A stretch of 64,000 nucleotides of DNA, taken from assembly GCF_013410655.1 (NCBI RefSeq), contig NZ_JACCFP010000001.1:3557501-3621500 (forward strand). Reading direction: 5' to 3'. The position numbers and the translations under genes are program-made. This stretch comes from Nocardioides thalensis. GTDB taxonomy: Bacteria > Actinomycetota > Actinomycetes > Propionibacteriales > Nocardioidaceae. Under the pieces are notes generated by a model. The model was given only the letters and a program-made list of their open reading frames with translations. It had not been told where the DNA came from and ran no database searches. Below are positions 18,092 through 25,854 of this stretch, in pieces. How positions within the stretch are numbered: the stretch's first letter is position 1; every line of letters starts with the position of its first letter.

Positions 18092-18361
18092 TCAGACCTC
18101 GACGGTGCCGCCGGAACGCCAGTAGACGTTGTCCTCCCGGGTCAGGAATCCCTCGTCGACGAGGTAGCGCCGCAGCGCGGCGTGGTCGTCGTGGATCCCC
18201 TTCAGCACCGCGTCGACCTCGCTCTCGGCGTACGTGAGCCCGGGCTCGAACCGCTGAGCCACGTGGTCCAGCACGGCCCGCCGCTTGAGGTGCCGCGTGG
18301 GCATCTGCAGCAGCCGCCCCTCGGGAGAGAAGAACCGCTTGAGCATCTCTCGATCCTCCAT
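18092..18361 (-). CDS. DUF2087 family protein
   Basis: 89 residues. The sequence RFFSPEGRLLQMPTRHLKRR, then a DHVAQRFEPGLTYAESEVDA segment and RRYLVDEGFLTRE, matches the DUF2087 domain. That domain is often fused to ArsR-type regulators and may be a small nucleic-acid-binding module. Here it stands alone. Start ATG at 18361. Same strand as its neighbours but separated by 43-63 bp gaps, so operon membership is uncertain. Confidence 0.85.
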   Translation of the reverse strand: MEDREMLKRFFSPEGRLLQMPTRHLKRRAVLDHVAQRFEPGLTYAESEVDAVLKGIHDDHAALRRYLVDEGFLTREDNVYWRSGGTVEV

Positions 18362-18424
18362 GCCCCCATCGTGCCCGGCCTGCCGGAGGCGGTCACGCGG
18401 ATTTCCGGGCCAGGGCGGCGGACC

Positions 18425-18721
18425 TCAGACCTCCTCGAGGAACTGGCGGTGGTTCTGGATGACCTCGGCGATGATCAGGTTGAGGAACTGCTCGGCGAAC
18501 TCCGGGTCGAGGCCCGAGCTCTCGGAGAGCGCGCGGAGCCGCTCGATCTGGACGGCCTCGCGCGCCGGGTCGGCGGGCGGCATGCCGGCCCGGGCCTTGA
18601 GGCGACCGACCTGCTCGGTGCACTTGAACCGCTCGGCGAGCAGGTTGACCAGCGCCGCGTCGAGGTTGTCGATGCTCGACCGCAGCCGCTGCAGCTCCTG
18701 ACGTGCCTCCTCCTGGTCCAC
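18425..18721 (-). CDS. Chorismate mutase (AroQ type)
   Basis: 98 residues, all-helical AroQ fold. The first helix shows LRSSIDNLDAALVNLLAERF, matching the family pattern LRxxIDxLDxxLxxLLxxR, followed by VGRLKA with the catalytic lysine. It rearranges chorismate to prephenate for Phe/Tyr synthesis. No signal peptide, so it is the cytosolic form. GTG start at 18721 with AAGGATG upstream. Divergent from the HD-domain gene. Confidence 0.9.
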   Translation of the reverse strand: MDQEEARQELQRLRSSIDNLDAALVNLLAERFKCTEQVGRLKARAGMPPADPAREAVQIERLRALSESSGLDPEFAEQFLNLIIAEVIQNHRQFLEEV

Positions 18722-18741
18722 GGCACCATCCTTACGCCCCT

Positions 18742-18753
18742 GCGCAATTGCGC
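18742..18753. promoter_or_regulatory. 12-bp perfect palindrome between divergent genes
   Basis: GCGCAATTGCGC lies midway between the chorismate mutase and HD-domain gene starts and covers the expected -35 region of the HD gene (-10-like TTCAAT at 18763-18768). Possible operator; the regulator is unknown. Confidence 0.4.
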
Positions 18754-18774
18754 GCAGTGGGTTTCAATAGGCGG

Positions 18775-19392
18775 ATGGACGAGGGCAGACCGAGCTCACC
18801 ACCTCCGCCAGCGTGGCCCCTCCCCGACGGGGAGGGGCTTCGTGACGAGCTGGTGGCGGCGTACACCGCGCCCGGGCGCAGCTATCACGGCATCGGCCAC
18901 CTGCGCGCCGTGCTGGAGCGGCTGGCCGAGCTGGCCGCCGGCGGCGTGGCGTTCGACGAGGTGCCGGTGCAGCTGGCCGCGTGGTTCCACGACGCCGTCT
19001 ACGACGGCGAGCGGGACGCCGAGGAGCGGTCGGCGGCGTGGGCGGAGGAGACCCTGCCCCCGCTGACCGACTCGGCGACCGTCGCGGAGGTGTGCCGGCT
19101 GGTGCGGCTGACCGAGGCGCACGACCCGGCACCCGGCGACGCGAACGGCTGCGCGCTGTCCGACGCCGACCTCGCGGTGTTGGCGCTGCCGGAGCCGGAG
19201 TACGCCGCGTACGCCGCCGCGGTGCGCGCGGAGTACGGCCACCTGACCGACGAGGTCTTCCGCAAGGGCCGGACCGCCGTGCTGACCTCGCTCCTCGAGC
19301 GGCCGCTGATCTTCCGCACGGCCCACGGCCGCGAGCACTGGGAGGAGCGGGCGCGGGCCAACATCGAGCGCGAGCTGGCCGAGATCGGCTGA
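18775..19392 (+). CDS. HD-superfamily metal-dependent phosphohydrolase-like protein
   Basis: 205 residues. The pattern YHGIGHLRAVLE, then QLAAWFHDAVYDGERDAEERSA and RLVRLTEAHDP, matches predicted HD-like metal hydrolases. His and Asp residues (GIGH, WFHDAVYD, EAHDP) form the likely metal site. Substrate unknown. ATG at 18775 is supported by TTCAAT 6 nt upstream and no Shine-Dalgarno. Convergent with the WXG-like gene, 13 bp apart. Confidence 0.85.
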   Translation: MDEGRPSSPPPPAWPLPDGEGLRDELVAAYTAPGRSYHGIGHLRAVLERLAELAAGGVAFDEVPVQLAAWFHDAVYDGERDAEERSAAWAEETLPPLTDSATVAEVCRLVRLTEAHDPAPGDANGCALSDADLAVLALPEPEYAAYAAAVRAEYGHLTDEVFRKGRTAVLTSLLERPLIFRTAHGREHWEERARANIERELAEIG

Positions 19393-19405
19393 GCCGCGCC
19401 GACGG

Positions 19406-20221
19406 CTACCAGGAGCCTCCACCGCCGCCCCGGAGGTCCGCGCCGCGGCCGAGGACGACGTCCAGCAGGTCGAGGAACACCTCGAGCCGCGCGCGCTGCT
19501 CCTCGACCCACGCCGCCACCTCGTCGCGGAGCCGCAGCAGCGTCTCGACGATCTCGATCACCCGCTGCACGTCCTCGACGATGTCGGTGACGACATCGAT
19601 GCCCTTCAGCGCGATCTCCGCGGCGAGGGCGACCGCGCCCGGCCCGAGCAGGCGGGTCAGCACCTTGGTGACCAGCCGTCGGCCACGCTCGACCAGCTCC
19701 ATCACCAGGCCCTCGACGCGCACGGCAAGGCGCTCGCTGTAGTCGGCGATCTCGTCGAAGACGACCGACCCTCGCGCCACCACCTCGCCCAGACCGCGGG
19801 CGGCCACGGCCTGGACCTGCAGGCGCACGAGGTAGGACGACGCCGCGGCGCCGCCCCAGCGCGGGTCGACGCCGAGCGAGAGCCGCACCACGTTGCCGCC
19901 GTACGTCGAGAGCGCGTCGCGGACGTGGTGGGTGGCGGCGGCGTTCTGCCGGATGCGCACGTAGTCGCCGGTGAGCGGCCGGACCAGGAGGTCCTCGAGA
20001 CTGCCCTCGGGGAGCTTGGGCAGCCCGGCCCCGAAGCCGTTGAGGACGTCGACGCCGCGGTTGATGGTGTCGCGGATGCCCGACAGTCCGTTGTCGAGCG
20101 CCACGAACTCCGGGTCGTGCCGGAGCGTGCGGTCGCCGCCGTCGGGCTCGGGGAGCTCGAGCGGGTCGGCATCGAGCAGGCCGGTGCGCCCGGTCAGGTC
20201 CTCGAGGAACGAGTCGCTCAT
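19406..20221 (-). CDS. WXG100-like helical protein with GGGGGSW tail
   Basis: 271 residues, predicted almost all-helical, with no signal peptide. It has a WGGAAA motif near the middle (VDPRWGGAAASSYLVRLQVQ) and long amphipathic helices, as in type VII secretion substrates and large WXG proteins. The last residues are RGGGGGSW, a tail also seen on the DUF2207 protein in this window. Its ATG overlaps the stop of the upstream small gene (ATGA), so the two are translationally coupled. A secreted or surface role is inference only; no ESX machinery genes are present here. Confidence 0.65.
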   Translation of the reverse strand: MSDSFLEDLTGRTGLLDADPLELPEPDGGDRTLRHDPEFVALDNGLSGIRDTINRGVDVLNGFGAGLPKLPEGSLEDLLVRPLTGDYVRIRQNAAATHHVRDALSTYGGNVVRLSLGVDPRWGGAAASSYLVRLQVQAVAARGLGEVVARGSVVFDEIADYSERLAVRVEGLVMELVERGRRLVTKVLTRLLGPGAVALAAEIALKGIDVVTDIVEDVQRVIEIVETLLRLRDEVAAWVEEQRARLEVFLDLLDVVLGRGADLRGGGGGSW

Positions 20222-20598
20222 CAGGCCACCACCGGCAGCACGTCGGCGACCCACGCGTCGACCGTCCGCAGGTCGGCGGTGGTGGCCACCACCCCGTCGT
20301 GCAGGTCGTCCCAGTGGTCGCGTCCGACCCGCTCGACGGTGCCGAGCACGCTGGTGAGCACGTCCATCAGCTCCGCCAGCGGCCGCAGGAGGCAGACCGG
20401 GCTGGGCTCGAAGCCCGCGCGCTGGCACACCCAGGTGCGGGCGTACCCGAAGATCTCGGCGTACTGGGCCGCGAGCGCGTCCATCTCGCGCGGCAGGTGC
20501 TCGAGGTCGGTCCACGACGTCACGTCGATGTCGCCGTCGGCCAGCAGGTCGCTGGCGACGGCGTCGGCGACGCCCGAGGGACTGAGGTCGTCGGTCAT
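20221..20598 (-). CDS. Small helical protein, partner of the WXG-like gene
   Basis: 125 residues, acidic, predicted helical hairpin with a central GYARTWVCQRAGF segment and a GRDHWDDLHDGV motif. The W-D-D motif is reminiscent of WXG-type helix turns. No recognised domain. It overlaps the downstream 271-residue gene by 4 nt, so the products may act as a heterodimer in the manner of EsxA/EsxB; this is inferred from gene pairing. Start ATG 20598 with GAGAGGCATC upstream. Confidence 0.65.
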   Translation of the reverse strand: MTDDLSPSGVADAVASDLLADGDIDVTSWTDLEHLPREMDALAAQYAEIFGYARTWVCQRAGFEPSPVCLLRPLAELMDVLTSVLGTVERVGRDHWDDLHDGVVATTADLRTVDAWVADVLPVVA

Positions 20599-20691
20599 GT
20601 GATGCCTCTCGTCGGTCGCCTCCGGCACGGCGACGGCTACCGGCGCTGTGCCCGGACCCGCCGCGACTTGAAACAGCCGCACAATGGACCT

Positions 20692-21063
20692 GTGGACGAG
20701 AGCGTGATCTTCGCGGCGCGAGCGCGCGTGCTGGCCGACCTCGAGGCCCACGGCCTGGCCGGGCCGGCCGCAGTCTCGCTCCTCGACGAGGCGTGCTCGC
20801 AGCGCCGGTGGTGGCTCGAGCAGTGGGGCGACGGCGAGCCGTACGTCGCCGGGCTGGTCGCGCAGGACGTGCAGGACGCGCTGCGCGACGGTCTCCCGTC
20901 CGACGACCCCGCCGGCCGGTGGCCGGTCTGCGAGCGCTGCGGCGACAGCCCGGTGCATGCGCTGCACATCGATCCCGACCTCGGCGGTCCCGACCCGACC
21001 TGGGTCTGCGAGGAGAGCGGCGTGACCGTCGCGCCGCTCGGGGAGCTCGGGCACGCCCGCTGA
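20692..21063 (+). CDS. Hypothetical protein with CxxC-type cysteine cluster
   Basis: 123 residues. N-terminal helices are followed by a compact cysteine/histidine region, CERCGDSPVHALHIDPDLG, then TWVCEES, which could bind zinc. I do not recognise the family. The GTG start is supported by CACAAT (20680-20685) with a 6-nt gap. Divergent from the small WXG-partner gene and convergent with the GntR gene. Clear GC third-position bias supports a real gene. Confidence 0.7.
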   Translation: MDESVIFAARARVLADLEAHGLAGPAAVSLLDEACSQRRWWLEQWGDGEPYVAGLVAQDVQDALRDGLPSDDPAGRWPVCERCGDSPVHALHIDPDLGGPDPTWVCEESGVTVAPLGELGHAR

Positions 21064-21071
21064 GAGCCCGC

Positions 21072-21791
21072 TCAGTCGCCGAACTGGAGCCAGAGGGTGT
21101 GCTGGTCGGCCGGGTAGACGCTGCGCGTCACCTCGATCGGGATGTCCTCCCACAGGGCGCGGCGGTTGTGGCGGATCACGACCGAGCTCGCGTCGATCTC
21201 GAGCAGCTCGCTCTCCTCCGCGGTCGCGGTCCCCGCGGAGACCGAGTCCTCGGCCCAGGTGGGGCGGCGGCCGCGGGAGGCGAGCTCGTCGTACAGGCTC
21301 GCGGGGAGCTCGCCGTCGAAGAGGTTCGGCACCAGGGTGTCGTTGAGGAACGCGTCGGAGAGGCAGACCGGGCGGCCGTCGGCCAGGCGCAGCCGGCGCC
21401 AGTGCAGCACCGGCTGGCGCACGCCGATGCCGAGCGCCCGAGCGACGCCGTTCGCGGCGCCCACGCGGTCGGCGATGAGGGTGCGCGACTCCGCGACCAC
21501 GGCGCGGCGCTGCATGTCCTCGGTGAAGCTGCTGATGCCCGTGGGCACGCGGCGGGGCCGGGCGACGAACGTGCCGCGGCCGGGGAAGCGCTCGAGCACG
21601 CCCTCCACCACGAGGGCGTCGAGGGCCTGGCGCACGGTCATCCGCGCGACCCCGAACCGGTCGACCAACTCACGTTCCGACGGGGCCGGAGCGCCGGGCG
21701 CTGACGCCAGTGCCAGATTCCGGACGTACTCGCGGATCGTCACGTGCTTCAGCTCCCGACGGGCAGCGACCCCCTGCTGTCCCGTCTCCAC
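21072..21791 (-). CDS. GntR-family (HutC/UTRA type) transcriptional regulator
   Basis: 239 residues. The N-terminal winged helix has PSERELVDRFGVARMTVRQA, and VLERFPGRGTFVARP completes the wing. A UTRA ligand-binding domain follows (about 90-235) with LHWRRLRLADGRPVC and IRHNRRAL motifs. Likely a repressor responding to a small metabolite. GTG start at 21791; TAACCT (21804-21799) lies 7 nt upstream, consistent with a leaderless mRNA. No obvious target operon adjoins it; alkB is divergent. Confidence 0.9.
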   Translation of the reverse strand: METGQQGVAARRELKHVTIREYVRNLALASAPGAPAPSERELVDRFGVARMTVRQALDALVVEGVLERFPGRGTFVARPRRVPTGISSFTEDMQRRAVVAESRTLIADRVGAANGVARALGIGVRQPVLHWRRLRLADGRPVCLSDAFLNDTLVPNLFDGELPASLYDELASRGRRPTWAEDSVSAGTATAEESELLEIDASSVVIRHNRRALWEDIPIEVTRSVYPADQHTLWLQFGD

Positions 21792-21877
21792 CCCAGGAAG
21801 GTTAGGGCCGGCTCGGCCGCGCGTCCGGAGAACCGGGAATTCTCAGCACGCCCGCAACAAAGCGCCGCACGGCCTAC

Positions 21878-21893
21878 CCGAACACGTGTTCGA
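21878..21893. promoter_or_regulatory. LexA SOS box upstream of alkB
   Basis: CGAACACGTGTTCG (21879-21892) is a perfect palindrome, with a further A on the right side, matching the actinobacterial LexA consensus TCGAAC-N4-GTTCGA at all but one base. It lies 10 bp before the alkB -10 box, covering the -35 region, the classic LexA repression geometry. Confidence 0.8.
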
Positions 21894-21901
21894 TCTCGTG
21901 C

Positions 21902-21907
21902 TAGCGT
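21902..21907 (+). promoter_or_regulatory. -10 box of a leaderless promoter (alkB)
   Basis: TAGCGT, 6 nt, then GTG at 21914. Confidence 0.62.
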
Positions 21908-21913
21908 GGTCGG

Positions 21914-22528
21914 GTGGACGTGCAGACCACCCTTTTCGGATCAGCGACCGGCACCGCCCCCGACTTCACCGGCCTCGAGCGGCGGCCGCTGACCGAGGGC
22001 GCGTGGGTCGACGTGTGCCGCGGCTGGCTCCCCGAGGCCGACGACGTCTTCGCGACGCTGGTGCGCGACGTCCCGTGGCGAGCCGAGCGGCGCAAGATGT
22101 ACGACCGGGTGGTCGACGTGCCGCGCCTCGTCTACACCTACATGATCGGCGAGCAGCTCCCCCACCCCGTGCTCGAGGCGGCCCGCGAGTCGCTCAGCGA
22201 CCACTACGAGCCCGAGCTCGGCGAGCGGTTCCGCACCGCCGGGTGCTGCTACTACCGCGACGGCCGCGACAGCGTCGCCTGGCACGGCGACCGCATCGGC
22301 CGCGGCAACACCCACGACACGATGGTCGCGATCGTCTCGGTCGGCGACCCGCGCAGGCTGGCGCTCCGACCGGTCGCGGGCGGCGACTCGATCTCCGTCG
22401 AGATGGGCCATGGCGACCTGGTGGTGATGGGCGGCAGCTGCCAGCGCACCTGGGAGCACGCGGTGCCCAAGGTCGCCTCGGCCGGACCGCGCCTGTCGAT
22501 CCAGTACCGACCGTTCAACGTCTTCTGA
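21914..22528 (+). CDS. alkB: AlkB-type alpha-ketoglutarate-dependent DNA/RNA repair dioxygenase
   Basis: 204 residues. It oxidatively removes alkyl groups (1-methyladenine, 3-methylcytosine) using Fe(II) and 2-oxoglutarate. The iron ligands are visible as His124-Gly-Asp126 (WHGD) and His182 (RTWEHAVPK). The terminal RLSIQYR carries the Arg that binds 2-oxoglutarate. Length is normal. GTG start sits 6 nt after a TAGCGT box and has an SOS box upstream, so damage induction is expected. Its stop directly abuts the stop of the convergent lemA gene. Confidence 0.93.
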   Translation: MDVQTTLFGSATGTAPDFTGLERRPLTEGAWVDVCRGWLPEADDVFATLVRDVPWRAERRKMYDRVVDVPRLVYTYMIGEQLPHPVLEAARESLSDHYEPELGERFRTAGCCYYRDGRDSVAWHGDRIGRGNTHDTMVAIVSVGDPRRLALRPVAGGDSISVEMGHGDLVVMGGSCQRTWEHAVPKVASAGPRLSIQYRPFNVF

Positions 22529-23089
22529 TCAGAACTCCACGCCCGGGGCGGCGGTGTGCTCCGTCGGCGCGTCGTAGAACTCCCGCTCCTTCACGCCGGC
22601 GACGCCGGAGAAGAACATCCACGGGATCGTGCGCACCGACTCGTTGAGCTCGCGCGTGGCGTCGTTGTAGTACTGGCGCGCGAACGCGATCTGGTCCTCG
22701 GTGGTCGCGAGCTGCTTCTGCAGGTCGAGGAAGTTGGTGTTGGCCTTGAGGTCCGGGTAGGCCTCGGCGACCGCGTTGAGCCTGACCAGGGCCTGCGAGA
22801 GCTCGGCGTCGGCGGCGGCCTTGGCCGGGACGCTGTCACCCGCGGCAGCGGCCTGCACGCCGGCGCGCGCCCGCGTGATCTCCTCGAAGACCTCGCGCTC
22901 GTGGATGGCGTAGCCCTTCACCGTCTGCACCAGGTTGGGGATCAGCTCGGCCCGTCGCGTCAGCTGGACGTCGATGCCGCCCAGCGCCTCCTCGGCCGCG
23001 ACGTCGGCCTTGCGCAGCTTGTTGAAGCCGATGACGAAGAACCCGACCAGCAGGACGACGACGACGACGGCGATGATGATCCAGATCAT
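22529..23089 (-). CDS. LemA family protein
   Basis: 186 residues. One N-terminal transmembrane helix (about 3-22) anchors a coiled-coil helical domain containing the family signature RRAELIPNLVQTVKGYA and a YNDATRELNESVRT-type segment. LemA proteins are membrane-anchored with the bulk outside; their function is still unclear. It follows the DUF2207 gene by 60 bp on the same strand, a pairing common across bacteria. ATG at 23089 with a GAGAGGGTT-type ribosome binding site. Confidence 0.93.
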   Translation of the reverse strand: MIWIIIAVVVVVLLVGFFVIGFNKLRKADVAAEEALGGIDVQLTRRAELIPNLVQTVKGYAIHEREVFEEITRARAGVQAAAAGDSVPAKAAADAELSQALVRLNAVAEAYPDLKANTNFLDLQKQLATTEDQIAFARQYYNDATRELNESVRTIPWMFFSGVAGVKEREFYDAPTEHTAAPGVEF

Positions 23090-23149
23090 GGGCGGAACCC
23101 TCTCTCGGATGGTGGTTGCAATCTAGCCCGCTTCGCGCCCGGAGGCGGC

Positions 23150-24925
23150 TCACCAGGAGCCGCCGCCACCTCCACCGCCGCCGCCTCCGCCGCTGAAGCC
23201 GCCGCCCCCGCCGGAGGACGACGAGCGCTGGGTGGCGTCGTACGACGAGATGGCGCTCCCGAGCGTGGAGTCGAAGTCGTCGACCATCGAGTCGACGTCG
23301 AACCCGCCGCCCCCGGCGACGTAGCCCGCGCCGAAGTAGGCGGGCGCGGGCGGCTCCTCGCCGGTCTCGATGCGGTACTTCTTGGCCCACTCGTCCGCGC
23401 AGTCGAACGCCACTGCCCACGGGATGTAGGCGGTGTAGAGCTCCTTGCGCCCCGCGAAGTCGAAGCGCTCCTCGGCCGACGTCGTCGAGAGGATCCGCTT
23501 GAATCCGCCGATCCGCGACCACAGCTCGCGGCCGGCGGCGGTGCGCTTGGTCGCGGCACCCGTCTTCAGCAGCGGTACGCCGGCCGCGGCGAACGCGGCG
23601 GGGATCAGCCCGACCGCCGTAATCCCGAGCGGGTTCCAGATCGCGATGGCGATCACCGCGGCGAAGCCGAGGAGCACGAGCAGGCCGCCGAACCCGCCCA
23701 TGCCCGCGCGGACCACCAGCCCCTCGCTGCTCGCCCACGCCTTCACCTGGGAGTTGAATCCGTCGATCTCGGTCTTGAGCCGCTGGCCGGCCGAGACGTC
23801 CTTGCGACCGGCGACGAAGCTCGTGCCCGGTCCGCTCAGGAGGCTCGCGATGCCGGTGGTGACGTGGTCGAGACCGGCCCACCCGTGAGCGCCGTTCTTG
23901 TCGGTGATCGTCCAGCCGTCGGGGTGGCGCTGGAGGTCGACGGCGCCGTGCTCGGCCGCGTGCAGCAGCGTCGCGACGTACGCCTGCCGGTTCACGCCCT
24001 CGGTGAGGATGTAGTTGGCCTGCGCCGGGCCGATGCCCTCCGGCGGGGCGTACATGAGCGGGAACCGCGGCTCCTTCTCGTGCGCGAGCCACGCGAGCCA
24101 GGTGCCGGCGCACGCCAGCAGCAGGGCGATGCCGATGACGATCACCAGCACCGGGACGCTGGTGCCGAACACGCGGTCGAAGCGCGGGGTCCACGGGAGC
24201 GTGTCGACCTCGGGCGTCGGCACGTCCTGCCCGGCGAGCAGGGTCACCGGCGTCTGGTCGTCGAGCGGCCCGGTCGTGACGGTGATCGTCTGGGTGCCCT
24301 CGCCCTGGATCCTCCGGCACGGCGTCGCGCCGTCGGACTCCTCACCCCACCCGACCAGGCACTGGACGTCCTCGGCCGCCGCCGGCAGCCGCACGGTCAG
24401 CCGGGACTCCTGGATGTCCTGCTGCCAGCCGCCGGGGATGAGGTTCCAGTAGAACTGCGACGGGGTGCTGACCTCGTCCTCGTCGCCGTCGGTCAGCACA
24501 GCGGGCATCGTGTAGGAGATCTCGTAGACGTGCTCGCCGAACGCGACGTAGGAGTCGGGGTCGCCGATCTTGAGCACGTCGTAGCGGCCGTCCTCGACGA
24601 GCTCCTCGAACTGCACCTCCTCGCCGTCCATCGTGACCTCGGCGTCCTCGACGAAGTAGCGCAGGTGCGCGTCGTTGGGGTCGGTGCGGTCGAAGAAGCG
24701 GAAGATGCCGTGCCGGTCGTAGACCGGGAAGTCGACGGTGATCGTCTCGACGACGTCCATGCTGCCGTCGTCGTCGACGGTGAAGTCGGCGACGTACGAC
24801 GTGATCGTGGTCGGTTCCTCGGCAGCGTCCGGGGCGTCGCCCTCGAGGCCGTAGAAGGCGGCGGGGACGAGCAGGATCAGGGCGAGGACCCCGAAGGCCA
24901 CCAGGGAGCCGATGATGCGGCGCAT
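23150..24925 (-). CDS. DUF2207 domain membrane protein
   Basis: 591 residues. Signal/anchor helix (about 5-25), an extracytoplasmic beta domain (DUF2207, about 40-260) opening with TSYVADFTVDDDGSMDVVE, then several transmembrane helices around 260-430. The glycine-rich tail ends GGGGGGSW. Expected to sit in the cell membrane with the first domain outside; biochemical role unknown. The LemA pairing suggests a joint envelope function. The start is ATG 24925. Confidence 0.9.
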   Translation of the reverse strand: MRRIIGSLVAFGVLALILLVPAAFYGLEGDAPDAAEEPTTITSYVADFTVDDDGSMDVVETITVDFPVYDRHGIFRFFDRTDPNDAHLRYFVEDAEVTMDGEEVQFEELVEDGRYDVLKIGDPDSYVAFGEHVYEISYTMPAVLTDGDEDEVSTPSQFYWNLIPGGWQQDIQESRLTVRLPAAAEDVQCLVGWGEESDGATPCRRIQGEGTQTITVTTGPLDDQTPVTLLAGQDVPTPEVDTLPWTPRFDRVFGTSVPVLVIVIGIALLLACAGTWLAWLAHEKEPRFPLMYAPPEGIGPAQANYILTEGVNRQAYVATLLHAAEHGAVDLQRHPDGWTITDKNGAHGWAGLDHVTTGIASLLSGPGTSFVAGRKDVSAGQRLKTEIDGFNSQVKAWASSEGLVVRAGMGGFGGLLVLLGFAAVIAIAIWNPLGITAVGLIPAAFAAAGVPLLKTGAATKRTAAGRELWSRIGGFKRILSTTSAEERFDFAGRKELYTAYIPWAVAFDCADEWAKKYRIETGEEPPAPAYFGAGYVAGGGGFDVDSMVDDFDSTLGSAISSYDATQRSSSSGGGGGFSGGGGGGGGGGGSW

Positions 24926-24972
24926 GGCGCAAGGCTAGGGGTACGGCGGCCGCGGTCGCCGTACTTGCAAGC

Positions 24973-25764
24973 TCAGTCGGTGCCGTGCTTGGCGATGAAC
25001 TCCAGGATCGCCTCGGAGAGCTCCGGGCGGCACACGATCACGTCGGGGAGGTAGACGTCCTCCTGGTTGTAGAGGAGGTCGCTCCCGTCGACGCGGCTGG
25101 TGAACAGGCCGGCGGCGCGCGCCACGGCGACCGGCGCGGCGGAGTCCCACTCGTACTGGCCACCGGCGTGGACGTAGGCGTCGGCGACGTCGCGGACGAC
25201 CGACATCATCTTCACGCCGGCCGAGCCCATCGGCACCAGCTCGGCGTCGAGGTCCTTCGCCAGCGCCTCGACGAAGGCCGGCGGACGGCTGCGGGACACG
25301 GCGATGCGCGGACGGTCCGACGTACGGGCCGGCACCTGCGGGGGGGTGCCGGTGTTGAACGTCTCGCCCAGCGCGGGCTGCGCGACCGCGCCCGCCGTGA
25401 GCGTGCCGTTCTCCCAGAGGGCGACGTGCACGGCCCAGTCGTCGCGCGGCGGCTCGGAGAACTCGCGGGTGCCGTCGAGCGGGTCGACGATCCACACCTT
25501 GGCGGCGCGGAGCCGGGCGCTCTTGTCGCTCGCCGTCTCGAGCGCCTCCTCCGAGAGGACCGCGTCGTCGGGACGGTAGGTCGCGAGAAGCTCCATCAGC
25601 AGCTCGTGGGCGGCGCGGTCGCCGGCGTCCTTGAGCTCCTTGCCCTCGAGGCCCTCTCCCCGCACCTCGAGCAGACGGCGGCCGGCCACCTCCGCGAGCC
25701 ACGCGGCGAACCGGTGGTCGTCGGCAACGATGTCGTCAGCAGGGGTGCCAGGCTCGAAAGTCAC
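24973..25764 (-). CDS. cysQ: Inositol monophosphatase-family phosphatase, CysQ-like
   Basis: 263 residues. Metal- and phosphate-binding motifs are EEALE (about 96-100), WIVDPLDGTREF and the C-terminal QYEWDSAAPVAV with the metal-binding Asp. The lysine-containing KELKDAGDRAAHE motif matches CysQ, which hydrolyses 3'-phosphoadenosine-5'-phosphate from sulfate assimilation; inositol phosphates are an alternative. GTG 25764 was chosen because TACTCT lies 6 nt upstream, giving a leaderless start; an earlier in-frame start at 25821 overlaps a hairpin. Symbol assigned by similarity. Confidence 0.82.
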   Translation of the reverse strand: MTFEPGTPADDIVADDHRFAAWLAEVAGRRLLEVRGEGLEGKELKDAGDRAAHELLMELLATYRPDDAVLSEEALETASDKSARLRAAKVWIVDPLDGTREFSEPPRDDWAVHVALWENGTLTAGAVAQPALGETFNTGTPPQVPARTSDRPRIAVSRSRPPAFVEALAKDLDAELVPMGSAGVKMMSVVRDVADAYVHAGGQYEWDSAAPVAVARAAGLFTSRVDGSDLLYNQEDVYLPDVIVCRPELSEAILEFIAKHGTD

Positions 25765-25770
25765 CGCCAA

Positions 25771-25776
25771 AGAGTA
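25771..25776 (-). promoter_or_regulatory. -10 box of a leaderless promoter (cysQ-like gene)
   Basis: On the minus strand TACTCT, 6 nt, then GTG at 25764. Confidence 0.6.
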
Positions 25777-25777
25777 G

Positions 25778-25798
25778 ACCGGCGCGATTGGCGCCGGT
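25778..25798 (-). terminator. Hairpin downstream of pth
   Basis: ACCGGCGC and GCGCCGGT form perfect 8-bp arms around GATTG, 57 nt beyond the pth stop. No T-tract, as is usual for actinobacterial terminators. It also abuts the cysQ -10 box. Confidence 0.55.
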
Positions 25799-25854
25799 TC
25801 GGCGGTCTGGCCGCCAGACAACCTTGCCCGGCGCGAGCCTCGACACGCTCGGCC

